The position numbers and the translations under genes are program-made. From the NCBI RefSeq assembly GCF_000170895.1, contig NZ_ABCS01000002.1, forward strand, positions 166,081 through 230,080: 64,000 nt of DNA, in the 5' to 3' direction. The notes below the pieces were generated by a model. It had not been told where the DNA came from, searched no databases, and worked only from the letters and a program-made list of their open reading frames with translations. Of the stretch, positions 23,013-30,964 are shown one piece after another (positions within the stretch are counted from its first letter, which is position 1; every line of letters starts with the position of its first letter). This stretch comes from Plesiocystis pacifica SIR-1 (GTDB lineage: Bacteria; Myxococcota_A; Polyangia; Nannocystales; Nannocystaceae).

Positions 23013-24332
23013 ATGGGCCTCTACATCCGCTACGAGTTCATCGCCGTGGATCAGCCTCTAGATCGAGCGCAGCTCGCCGAGCTGGGCGGGGTCTCGACCC
23101 GGGCTGAGATCACGCCGAGCAGCTTTACCAATCACTACGACTGGGGCGATCTCAAGGCTAATCCTTCGACCCTGATGGCTCGCTACTTTGACGCGGGGTT
23201 GCGATGGACGAGCGCGGGCGATCGCGTCTTGTGGCTCAGGCTTCCCTACAGCCGAGCGACCCACCGTAGGCTGAAGCCCCACTTCGTTGGTGATGGCCTG
23301 GGCCTGCGCAAGTGCGGCGAGCATCTGCTGGTCTCGATTTGGGTCGAGGACGAAGACTGGGAAACGAGCATCGAGGGCTGGAGGCTGGGTCCGCTCTTGC
23401 CCCTGCGTGCGGCGCTGCTCGCAGGCGACCTGCGCCCCGCCTACATCGCCTGGCTGTCGACCGTGGATGTCGGAGACTCCGAGTACGGCGACGACGACGA
23501 CGACGACGCCCCAGTTCCGCCGGGACTCGGCGAGTTCGACTCGGCTCTCTCGGCGCTGGTGGACTTTCTCGATCTCGACCGAGATCTGGTCGCAGCCGCC
23601 GTAGAGGGGAGCCCAGACGACACCCACGACAGCAAAGACCTGCGTCAGTGGGCTCGCGGTCTGTCTGCCAAGCAGCAGCAGCGATGGTTGCTACGAGCGC
23701 TCGAGCGGCCCGAGCTGGCGCTCGGTAGGGAGATGATCGCGGCCTTTCGACGGGAACACCCGGCACCCGACTTGCGGCCCCGAAGCGTGGCCGAGCTCCG
23801 TGCTCGGGCCCACGAGCTTCATGCGCTTCGGGAAGACGAGGAGGCCGAGCGACACGAGCGCGCTCGGGCACGACGGGCGGCCGAGCGACTTTGGTCGGCG
23901 GCGTGGGTACTGGCAGCGGGTCAACGCGAGGTTGTGAAGCTCCTCGCCCTCCACGCCGACAAGCGCGGCCTCGCCGATGATCGGCCTCGGGGCTCGAGGG
24001 CGCCGGAGCCCTCGACCTCGACGAGCCGTGGGGCTGCTCGCGGACTGAGTCGTGGACGTGGGGCAGGGAGGGCGTGGCGTCGTCCACGACGGCTAAAGTG
24101 GTCAGAGACTGTGAAAACTTCACAGTCTCTGACCAGTGGCGCGAGCCCCCTCGCGCGCGTCTGGATGGAGGACCCACTGACTGGGGCTGAAGAACCCCTG
24201 GAACCTGACCCGCTTCGAGCGCAAAAAGCTCGTCGAGCTCCAGCGGCAATGGACGGATCTACCGGGCCACCACACCTGGCGGTCCTGCTTGGGATAGCAT
24301 CGACCCGTGCGAGAGCAACTCACCGCCCATGA
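23013..24332 (+). CDS. Hypothetical protein, 3' end overrun by repeat and IS debris
   Basis: The ATG at 23013 gives MGLYIRYEFIAVDQPLDRAQ; an earlier GTG at 22995 is less likely. Residues 1 to about 320 look like a genuine soluble protein with an acidic run (GDDDDDDAPVPPGLGEFDSA) near residue 160 and a charged helix (EDEEAERHERARARRAAERL) near 290. I recall similar proteins as companions of SWIM/Snf2 loci but cannot confirm this. After about residue 325 the reading frame passes through the dispersed palindromic repeat (24045-24134) and then out of frame through an ISL3 fragment, so the last 110 residues are probably not original. The gene is therefore likely truncated by a repeat insertion. 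Confidence 0.65.
   Translation: MGLYIRYEFIAVDQPLDRAQLAELGGVSTRAEITPSSFTNHYDWGDLKANPSTLMARYFDAGLRWTSAGDRVLWLRLPYSRATHRRLKPHFVGDGLGLRKCGEHLLVSIWVEDEDWETSIEGWRLGPLLPLRAALLAGDLRPAYIAWLSTVDVGDSEYGDDDDDDAPVPPGLGEFDSALSALVDFLDLDRDLVAAAVEGSPDDTHDSKDLRQWARGLSAKQQQRWLLRALERPELALGREMIAAFRREHPAPDLRPRSVAELRARAHELHALREDEEAERHERARARRAAERLWSAAWVLAAGQREVVKLLALHADKRGLADDRPRGSRAPEPSTSTSRGAARGLSRGRGAGRAWRRPRRLKWSETVKTSQSLTSGASPLARVWMEDPLTGAEEPLEPDPLRAQKARRAPAAMDGSTGPPHLAVLLGIASTRARATHRP
24045..24134. repeat. Dispersed palindromic repeat, copy A
   Basis: About 90 bp matching copy B at 41228-41314 at nearly every position. It contains the palindrome GGCGTCGTCCACGACGGC-like core and a 15-bp inverted repeat (GTCAGAGACTGTGAA / TTCACAGTCTCTGAC) with a four-base loop. 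It looks like a small non-autonomous or REP-type element. Confidence 0.7.
24181..24297 (+). pseudogene. ISL3-type transposase fragment
   Basis: One frame reads LGLKNPWNLTRFERKKLVEL and continues QRQWTDL before a stop at 24295. LKNPWNLT followed by a basic helix is a conserved middle segment of ISL3-family transposases (the intact IS at 1805 has LKNPENMT). No other part of the gene remains. It is a different lineage from the intact IS. Confidence 0.6.
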
Positions 24333-24365
24333 GCCCGCGCGCTCGTCACCATCGAGGATCGACCC

Positions 24366-25430
24366 ATGAGCAGAAAAGTCTACGCCAACGGCCGTGAGGT
24401 CGTCAGCGGTGGCAACCACGGCAAGGTCGTCGGCGCCTTCCCGGACGTCTGCAACAGCCCCCCAGGACCTCCCGCCGGCCCAGTCCCCGTTCCCTACGCC
24501 GACAGCTCCAGCGCCCGGGACCTCAAAAAGGGCAGCAAGCGCGTCAAGATCGGTGGCAAGCCCGTCGGCCTCCGAGACCAGTCCTTCTTCAAGTCCGCGC
24601 CCCTGGGCAACGAGGCCGCGACCAAGAGCTTCGGCGGCTCGCTGCTGACCCACACCATCGGCGGGAAGACCCAGTTCGGCTCCTGGTCCCACGACGTCAA
24701 GGTCGAGGGCAAGGGCGTACAGCGTCACCGGGACCTGACGACCTCCAACCACGGCAGCTATCCAGGTGGAACTCCGCCGACGCCCAACCTCAGCAGCGAA
24801 CAAAAGCTCGCGCTGTCGCGGGTGAAAGAGGGGCAGTGTCCGTGCTGCGGCGAATCCGACTGCCCCGCCGCGTTCAAGGCTGGCGAAGAGCCCCTGTCGA
24901 TGCGGGAGTTCTATGGGATGGACTCCAAGGGAACCGGGCGGGCCAAGGACCTCGCAGAGCAGTACAGGCTGGCGAAGAACGTACGGCGGACCCAGTGCCA
25001 ATGCACTGTCTCTACCGCGGTCTTTCCTTCACCTCCCTGTGATGTCTTTCGAGCCGAGAACCCGGCCAAGAAAAAGCGCATCGAACGAAAGTGGAACAAC
25101 TCGAGAAATAGGTACATCGAAGGCCATGAGCACCGACTCCATGACAAGTTTCATTTTCTCGACCTGATGATTGCCTCCCACCCGGCCGGGGAGCAAAAGA
25201 AGATACGTGCGGCCGGAAAGATGCGCAGGTCTGACCGCAAGGATGACCCCTGGGGCAAGCTGTGGAACAAATACAACAAGGACTCCGAACGCGCCGCCAG
25301 GATCAATCACCTAGTCCCAAAGGAGGCAGGAGGCTGCCCCACTGGTCCTGGAAACCTTCAGCCACAGCAGCTCTTGTGTTTGGTCTGCCAGGACATTGAC
25401 CAGATGATGACGGATCACTGGCAGGGTTGA
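24366..25430 (+). CDS. T6SS DUF4150 PAAR-like effector with Cys-rich HNH-like tip
   Basis: A 354-residue protein. Residues 1-140 are DUF4150 (SRKVYANGREVVSGGNHGKV; GPPAGPVPVPYAD; GSWSHDVKVEGKGVQRHRDL), the PAAR-like spike cap. The C-terminal 200 residues contain Cys clusters (CPCCGESDCP; CQCTV) and end with a likely nuclease motif, INHLVPKEAGGCPTGPGNLQ followed by LLCLVC and a His near the end. The His, Asn and Cys pairs suggest a zinc-stabilised HNH/His-Me finger fold. The start ATG follows a short gap after IS debris. The next gene begins 3 nt after its stop and is the predicted immunity partner. Domain family secure; catalytic activity inferred. Confidence 0.78.
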   Translation: MSRKVYANGREVVSGGNHGKVVGAFPDVCNSPPGPPAGPVPVPYADSSSARDLKKGSKRVKIGGKPVGLRDQSFFKSAPLGNEAATKSFGGSLLTHTIGGKTQFGSWSHDVKVEGKGVQRHRDLTTSNHGSYPGGTPPTPNLSSEQKLALSRVKEGQCPCCGESDCPAAFKAGEEPLSMREFYGMDSKGTGRAKDLAEQYRLAKNVRRTQCQCTVSTAVFPSPPCDVFRAENPAKKKRIERKWNNSRNRYIEGHEHRLHDKFHFLDLMIASHPAGEQKKIRAAGKMRRSDRKDDPWGKLWNKYNKDSERAARINHLVPKEAGGCPTGPGNLQPQQLLCLVCQDIDQMMTDHWQG

Positions 25431-25433
25431 GCC

Positions 25434-26255
25434 ATGTACGCGAGCTACCAGATCGACTGGGGGAACCGGGGCTACTTCACGCCTTCACTGCATGGCGCAG
25501 AGATGCCCACCAACACGCAGCTCCACCCCGCATGGCGCCTGCTACAACGACACCTGAAAAGCCTGGCAGCGGGCGAGTTCGGAGAGCTCAACGAACTCAT
25601 CTCCCTCGCCAGGGGTAGCTCCAGCGGGATGATGCGAGAGTGCTTTCTCTACTTGCTGACCGACGCGGGCACCCCCTCTGCGCTCCGGGCTCTCGCCGAC
25701 GATGCCCTGGACTCGGTCCACCCAGAGTACCCCGCACAAGTTGCACAGGCCCTCGCTCAAACCGGCATGCTCCAATTCATGCCCGATGTCCTGGAACTCT
25801 ACGCACGTCGCCATGACGGTGGCACTTTCGCTACGGCGTTACCCTTGATGGTCTCGCAAGTCCTCGAGCCCGCATGGGGGCCACTATCTGACTGGGACGA
25901 ACACGACGACGACGGCGAGCTCTACTGCGCCAAGGTCGAGGCCTTCCTCCCAGGCTTCATCGACCGCATTGGCAGCCCCAGCGCGACCGCCCTCTACGGC
26001 CAGCTCTTCGGTGTTCGCTACCTGGCCGAGTCCTTCATCGACCTCCTCGGCGACTGGGACCGCCGCGGCGAGTGGCCTCGGCTTCGCCAGAGCTTCGAAG
26101 GCTCCACCGGCATCGACCTGTCTCCAGGCTACCAGGACCGACACGCCAACCCGCTGAAGATCCGGGCCATCCTCGAAGACTTCCTCGAGAGCCCCGAGGC
26201 CGAGCGCTACGAGCACGGCGTCCGCTACTTTTGGGGCCACAGGATCCCCGACTGA
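25434..26255 (+). CDS. Probable immunity protein of T6SS module 2
   Basis: This 273-residue protein starts at 25434, 3 nt after the effector. It is mostly helical in repeating units (LNELISLARGSSSGMMRECF; ALRALADDALDSVHPEYPAQ; GTFATALPLMVSQVLEPAWG), which suggests a HEAT-like solenoid, with a strongly acidic patch (DWDEHDDDGELYC) suited to masking a nuclease. The C-terminus contains KIRAILEDFLESPEAERYEH. Its stop overlaps the start of the ketosynthase-like gene by one base. Position directly after a toxin-tipped effector supports an immunity role; no experimental family is recognised. Confidence 0.65.
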   Translation: MYASYQIDWGNRGYFTPSLHGAEMPTNTQLHPAWRLLQRHLKSLAAGEFGELNELISLARGSSSGMMRECFLYLLTDAGTPSALRALADDALDSVHPEYPAQVAQALAQTGMLQFMPDVLELYARRHDGGTFATALPLMVSQVLEPAWGPLSDWDEHDDDGELYCAKVEAFLPGFIDRIGSPSATALYGQLFGVRYLAESFIDLLGDWDRRGEWPRLRQSFEGSTGIDLSPGYQDRHANPLKIRAILEDFLESPEAERYEHGVRYFWGHRIPD

Positions 26256-27292
26256 TGCAGCCCGCGATCGTCGCGTCAAACCTCGTGTGCCCCGTGGGCC
26301 TGGCTGCGGCCCCGGCCTGCGCGGCGATGCGCGCGGGCTTGCGGGTGTTCGAGGAGAGCGAGCTCCTCGGCCCCGCGGGTACGCCTGTTGTCTGCTCTGC
26401 GATCTCGCGCGTCCCCAAGTCTCGGAGCATCCGCCTCCGGCTCGAGTGGATGTTGAGCCGCGCGCTCGCCCCCCTCCTCGACGAGAGCCTGCTCGGTCAA
26501 CTCGAAGTCCCGAAGCTCCCTCTGCTCGTCGGGTTTCTGGAGCGCCCCCGCCGCGGCGGCGATGAACGCTTGGCCACAAGAGTCCTAGACGAAGCGATCG
26601 CCATCCTTGGAGCGCGGAGCGACGCACCGCGGAGCCAGCTCTTCTTCGGCGGCGCCCCCTCGGGCTTCCGGGCCATGGCGCGGGCGCGGGAGCTGCTCGA
26701 AGGCGGAGACTCTCCCGCGTGCATCGTACTCGCGCTCGACTCCTGGCTCGACGCACGCTCGCTCCTGTGGCTGTCAGAGCAGACGCCCCTCCAGACCAAA
26801 AGGGCGCACGGGGTCATTCCTGGTGAAGCCGCAGCGGCGCTATTGCTCGCGGCTCCAGGGGTCTTCCCGCGCGTGTTCACCCAAGCCCGTCTCCTCGCTC
26901 TCGGCTTCGGTGAGGAGGCGTCAGCGAAGGATCCGACCGCTCCGCTCCGTGGCGATGGCCTCCGTGACGCAGTCGCTGGAGCCCTCGGCGCGCACGCAGA
27001 CCTCGGTGAGGTCGACCTCCGAATGTCCGACAACCCCAGCACCCACGCAGGGGCAAAGGAGCAGATGCTCTTGCTCGCGCGATCGCTCCGTGCCCCCGTC
27101 GCCGAGCTCCCCCAGTGGCTCCCTGCCGAGTCCCTCGGCCATGTCGGCGCCGCGGCAGGCCTTGCGCAGGTCATCTGGGCCGCCCAAGCGAGCGCTCGAG
27201 GCTACCTCCCTGGACCGCGCGTCCTGTGCACGGCCTCGAACTTCAGCGGGGGGCGCGGAGCCGCCCTCGTCGAGGTGACGCGGTGCAGCTGA
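26255..27292 (+). CDS. Ketosynthase-like T6SS accessory protein (module 2)
   Basis: Starting at the ATG at 26255, which shares its A with the preceding TGA, this is a 345-residue thiolase-fold protein. VIPGEAAAALLLAAPG and LGHVGAAAGLAQVIWAAQAS match the ketosynthase family, and the GHxGAA motif is kept, unlike the module 1 paralogue. The nucleophile region (FFGGAPSGFRAMARARELLE) again has no Cys, so it should not condense acyl chains. CTASNFSGGRGAALVEV resembles the conserved SFGFGG ending. It is coupled to both neighbours and overlaps the DUF2169 gene by 10 bp. The role in effector assembly is inferred from recurring gene context. Confidence 0.75.
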   Translation: MQPAIVASNLVCPVGLAAAPACAAMRAGLRVFEESELLGPAGTPVVCSAISRVPKSRSIRLRLEWMLSRALAPLLDESLLGQLEVPKLPLLVGFLERPRRGGDERLATRVLDEAIAILGARSDAPRSQLFFGGAPSGFRAMARARELLEGGDSPACIVLALDSWLDARSLLWLSEQTPLQTKRAHGVIPGEAAAALLLAAPGVFPRVFTQARLLALGFGEEASAKDPTAPLRGDGLRDAVAGALGAHADLGEVDLRMSDNPSTHAGAKEQMLLLARSLRAPVAELPQWLPAESLGHVGAAAGLAQVIWAAQASARGYLPGPRVLCTASNFSGGRGAALVEVTRCS

Positions 27293-28353
27293 GGCACACG
27301 ATCCACGGAGCCTTTGGCTACACCGTCGCCACCGACCCCGATGGCCGCGAGCGCCTGGTCGTCGTCGGCAAGCAAAGCCATGTCTTCGATCCGACCCAAC
27401 CCGGCGAAGTCCCGCTCGAGCTGGCTCCCCGAGACAAACAGCGCCCCCTCGTCGAGGTCGATCAATTCCTCGGAGAACCTGGGTTGAGCGCCCCCTGGTG
27501 CGAAGCCGACTATGCCGCGTACAAGCCCCGGTGCGACGTGTTGTTCGTGGGCTCCGCGTACGCCCCGGCGGGGCGACCCACGACGCACTGCGAGGTCGCG
27601 CTCCGTCTCGGCAGCATCGACAAGCGCGCCCGCGTCCTCGGCCCGCGGCAATGGAGCGCGAGCTTGGGTGGCGTACGCCTGACGCCCCCCCTCGCGTTTG
27701 AGCGAACACCGCTGAGCTATGCCCAGGCCTTTGGTGGCGAGGGCTACGCGCCCAACCCCGTTGGAGTCGGGTTTGCCAGCAACCGCGCCGAGGTCGACGG
27801 CCGCGCCGCGCCCTCGCTCGAGGCCCTCGACGATCCCGTCCGCTCGCCAAGCGCGACGCACCGCCCCGTCGCCTATGGTCCCATGGGCCGTGGGTGGCTA
27901 GCTCGGCGCCCCCTCGCGGGGACCTACGACGCCACCTGGCGCGAGCAGCATGCGCCCTTCTTGCCGCCAGACTTCGACTACGCCTACTTCCAGTCGGCCC
28001 CGCGTGACCAACAGCTCGAGTACCCGCGAGGCGGCGAGCGCCTCACCCTGGTCAACCTCACCGCCTCCGGACTGACCCAGCTGCGTTTGCCTGGCTGCCC
28101 CATGCCCGTCGAGTTTGGGCGGCGTGACGGTAGCCGCCACCCTAGCGAAGCCCAGCTCGATACGATCTGGATCGACGGCGACGCCGGCGTGCTGACGCTT
28201 TGCTGGCGAAGCTCGCTCCCCCTGCGCGGGGACCTCTCCGAAATCGACGAGGTCCTCTTCGGCCCGATGTCGCCAGCTTTCTACCGCGCTCGCCAGAGCG
28301 GCAAGCCCTACTTCTCGTCGCTCGCAGAGCTCGTCGACTCCACGGCGACCTGA
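27283..28353 (+). CDS. DUF2169 T6SS adaptor/chaperone (module 2)
   Basis: I use the GTG at 27283, within the 3' end of the ketosynthase-like gene, giving 356 residues starting MQLRHTIHGAFGYTVATDPD. Family features include PWCEADYAAYKPRCDVLFVG, the segment THCEVALRLGSIDKRARVLG, PLSYAQAFGGEGYAPNPVGV (compare the GG-x-NPVG motif) and DATWREQHAPFLPPDFDYAY, all typical of DUF2169. It completes module 2 in the order effector, immunity, ketosynthase-like, DUF2169, on one strand. It is diverged from the module 1 copy at 17849, as expected if each adaptor serves its own effector. Confidence 0.88.
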   Translation: MQLRHTIHGAFGYTVATDPDGRERLVVVGKQSHVFDPTQPGEVPLELAPRDKQRPLVEVDQFLGEPGLSAPWCEADYAAYKPRCDVLFVGSAYAPAGRPTTHCEVALRLGSIDKRARVLGPRQWSASLGGVRLTPPLAFERTPLSYAQAFGGEGYAPNPVGVGFASNRAEVDGRAAPSLEALDDPVRSPSATHRPVAYGPMGRGWLARRPLAGTYDATWREQHAPFLPPDFDYAYFQSAPRDQQLEYPRGGERLTLVNLTASGLTQLRLPGCPMPVEFGRRDGSRHPSEAQLDTIWIDGDAGVLTLCWRSSLPLRGDLSEIDEVLFGPMSPAFYRARQSGKPYFSSLAELVDSTAT

Positions 28354-28607
28354 TGACGAACGAGGTCCTGCGAGCCACGCAAAGAGGCTCTGTCCGAGCG
28401 ACCACCGCGTCGACCGACGAGCGCCCGGTCTGCGATGGCGCTGGAACAAGCGCTGACGCCAACACAATCGAAGGCCAGCACCACGACCAGGCCTCACCGT
28501 TGGCGAGGACGAGCTCGAGGATCAGCGCGCCCATACCGGTCCCCTGGCGAGCGGCCGCGGTCTTCAGAGCGCTTGGCAAACGACACCCACGCTGCGAGTA
28601 TCCGCCC
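28354..28607. other. Short non-coding stretch
   Basis: A frame stays open through here into the lipoprotein gene, but the translation lacks protein character, and the lipoprotein signal begins at 28608. The region probably contains the promoter of that gene; no clear -35/-10 pair stands out. Confidence 0.4.
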
Positions 28608-29405
28608 ATGGTCTCCGGACGCTCCCAACCACCGCTGGGGAGGATACGCCGCGCGGCCTGCACGGTCGTGAGCCCAACCTCGCCCCTCGCGCTCGCCCTC
28701 GCGTGCCTGGGGGGCTGCGCTCCGAGTCGGCCCATCGCGCCGAGCTGCCCCGAGCAAGCTCGAGGCTCGTCCGATGGGCGCCCCGAACAAGCCGAGCGCT
28801 CGACCGACTGGCGCCTCGACGAGGCCGCGTTCTTGCCTCTGCTCGAGGATCGAGCCCTGCGCGAGCGGCTGTGGGTGATGTACACCGCGGCCGAACCCCA
28901 CGCGGTGCGCTTCGCTGGCGGGGTGGAGCGCTGGAAGCCGGTGCGCCTGCTGATCGCCAGCGACCGCGCGCTGTGGTGGGATCACGGCCTGATCGAGATC
29001 CCCGTCGCCCCCGACGATACGGGAGTCATCGCCCACGAGCTCTTCCACGGCTCCTTTCACGGCAGCCCTCTCAATGCGGGGCGCGACGCCGCCTGGGGCG
29101 AGGGTTTCGCCGACGCGTTTCGCTACCTCCTCGAGCTCGAGGTCATGGGCGAGGACGGCTCCCCTTGGATGCGCAACATGGATCAGCTCGCGCAGCTGAG
29201 CGACGACGAGCTCCTGGTTCGACGGCGAGATGACGAGACTTTCCGAGTCTACAGCTACCCCGCGCTGGTCATCCTCGCGCGCGTCGACCGGGACATCGAG
29301 CGCTTCGAAGCGCTCTGGTTCGACCTCTTGGAGCGGCGACGCGCGACGGACCAGGACATCCTCGCCGAAGAGTTTGGCGAGCTGCTGGCGCGACCCGAGG
29401 GGTGA
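28608..29405 (+). CDS. Predicted zinc metallopeptidase lipoprotein
   Basis: Starting at the ATG at 28608, this 265-residue protein has a basic N-terminus, a hydrophobic segment and a lipobox (LALACLGGCAPS), so it should be a lipoprotein. The mature part carries an HExxH zinc motif in GVIAHELFHGSFHGSPLNAG, followed about 20 residues later by WGEGFADAFRYLLEL, whose Glu could be the third zinc ligand of a gluzincin-type peptidase. I do not recognise a named MEROPS family. It follows T6SS module 2 on the same strand but after a 250-bp gap, so it is likely independent. Target unknown; it would act in the periplasm or at the surface. Confidence 0.7.
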   Translation: MVSGRSQPPLGRIRRAACTVVSPTSPLALALACLGGCAPSRPIAPSCPEQARGSSDGRPEQAERSTDWRLDEAAFLPLLEDRALRERLWVMYTAAEPHAVRFAGGVERWKPVRLLIASDRALWWDHGLIEIPVAPDDTGVIAHELFHGSFHGSPLNAGRDAAWGEGFADAFRYLLELEVMGEDGSPWMRNMDQLAQLSDDELLVRRRDDETFRVYSYPALVILARVDRDIERFEALWFDLLERRRATDQDILAEEFGELLARPEG

Positions 29406-29555
29406 GCCCCGCGGGCGCCGGGGCGACCGGAGACCAGGCGCGACGACGCGGCGGACCCGCCCCGAGCGCGCTCGCGCCGAGGGTCGAAGCTCGCCTCCAA
29501 ACCAAACGAGGAGCCCAGCGCCACCGCAGCGCAGGACTCCTCCATCAACACCAGT

Positions 29556-30821
29556 TCAGTCCGCCACGCGGGCCGTGACCTGATACTCGAAGCTCACCGG
29601 CTTGCGCGCCGTGTCCATCGACGTCGTGCTCCAGCGCGCCTCGCCGCCGGGCTCGAGCTTGTCCTCGTCGATGTAGGTCGAGGTCGCGCCGACCAGCTGG
29701 CCGTCGGCGTCGAGGGCCGAGACGACGACCTTCACGAACTGGGCGGGCTTGCTGGCCTCGCTGAGGACCTTGCCCTCGACCTTCCAGCCGTAGCGCTTGC
29801 GGCGGGGCTGGAGGGCCTCGACGCGCAGGCCGTCGACGGGGTCGGACAGGTAGTCGGCCTGCTCGGGGTTGAACTCGTAGCGGATGTCGGCGTACTTGGG
29901 CGGGTCGTTGACGAGGATCGAGACCGGGGCGCGGACGCCCGGGGCGAGCTCGTCGATCATCGCGTAGCCCTGGAAGGTGCCGAGCTCGGCCCCGCCCTCG
30001 TCGACGAGCACGGCCGTGACCTTGGGGTTCTCGAGGAACACGCCGGAGGTGTTCTCGACGAAGCCGAGGGCCCAGAAGGTCTTCTTGTAGCCCTTGACCT
30101 TCGACTGGTAGGTGAAGGTGCCGGCGGCGGGGCCCTTGGCGTAGCCGCTGCGCGCGTAGCTCTCGAGGTCGGCGAGCACGCCCTCCCAGCTGAGCTTGCT
30201 GATGTCGCCGCCGGCCCGATCGAGGCAGGTCGAGACGAAGCCGTTGACGCCCTCGATCTGGGGGCGGAGCGTGGGGCACAGCTCGAGCACGGCCGCGTTG
30301 GTCACGTCGCTGGGCGGCAGGCCGGCGATGCTGTCGAACAGCTCGACGGAGGTCATCGGGCCCTCGCCGCCGAGCTTGGCGAACTCGAGCAGGGTGCCCG
30401 CGCCCTCGTCGGGGCGCTCGGTCCACAGGTAGACCTGCGCGAGGGAGTAGCCGAGCAGGGAGTTGTCGGCGCTGAGGCCCCCGGCGCCGTCGAGGCGCTG
30501 GGTCAGGGCCGTCTCCAGCTCGGTCAGCCACGAGCCGTCGACGCCCATCGCGTCCTGCTCGTTGGCGTCGTAGACCTCGCCGAGGGCCAGGCTGTAGTCC
30601 CACACCTGCTGGGGGGTCGCGGCCGGGTCGATGGCGCCCTGGCGCATGGCCTCGAGCTCTTCGCGGGCCTTGGCGAGCTCGGCCTCCTTGGCCGCCGCGG
30701 CCTCCTCCTCAGCCTTCTTGGCCTTGCTGTTGTTGACGATGTCCACGATGATCGAGCAGCCGGACATGCCGACGCTCGAGCCCACGAGGAGAGCCACAAC
30801 GAGTGCTTGAGTGCGTTTCAC
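29556..30821 (-). CDS. Lipoprotein with FxLYD-like domain
   Basis: I start at the GTG at 30821, giving 421 residues: VKRTQALVVALLVGSSVGMS then GC, a clean lipoprotein signal. A short charged helix follows (KKAEEEAAAAKEAELAKARE). The middle is a helical domain with three or four Cys. The C-terminal third has FWALGFVENTSGVFLENPKV and FQGYAMIDELAPGVRAPVSI, a pattern of FxLYD-type beta-sandwich domains found in bacterial lipoproteins. No enzyme motif is seen. It is monocistronic on the minus strand; its upstream region contains a short palindrome (30915-30930). Function unknown. Confidence 0.65.
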   Translation of the reverse strand: MKRTQALVVALLVGSSVGMSGCSIIVDIVNNSKAKKAEEEAAAAKEAELAKAREELEAMRQGAIDPAATPQQVWDYSLALGEVYDANEQDAMGVDGSWLTELETALTQRLDGAGGLSADNSLLGYSLAQVYLWTERPDEGAGTLLEFAKLGGEGPMTSVELFDSIAGLPPSDVTNAAVLELCPTLRPQIEGVNGFVSTCLDRAGGDISKLSWEGVLADLESYARSGYAKGPAAGTFTYQSKVKGYKKTFWALGFVENTSGVFLENPKVTAVLVDEGGAELGTFQGYAMIDELAPGVRAPVSILVNDPPKYADIRYEFNPEQADYLSDPVDGLRVEALQPRRKRYGWKVEGKVLSEASKPAQFVKVVVSALDADGQLVGATSTYIDEDKLEPGGEARWSTTSMDTARKPVSFEYQVTARVAD

Positions 30822-30914
30822 GGCCAGGAAGCTAGCTCCGCCAGCGCGGAATCGTGAATCGCGCAAGTCGATGTAGACACTCCCGCAAACGGGCGCGCAT
30901 CGGCGATTGGCGCC

Positions 30915-30930
30915 CACCCATGAATGGGTG
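30915..30930. promoter_or_regulatory. 16-bp palindrome upstream of the lipoprotein gene
   Basis: CACCCAT-GA-ATGGGTG is a perfect 7-2-7 inverted repeat about 95 bp before the lipoprotein start. It sits between two minus-strand genes, has no T-run and is shaped like a dimeric repressor site. It may be an operator. Confidence 0.4.
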
Positions 30931-30964
30931 CGCCAGCTCATTCGCTACACGAGGAGAGATCTCT

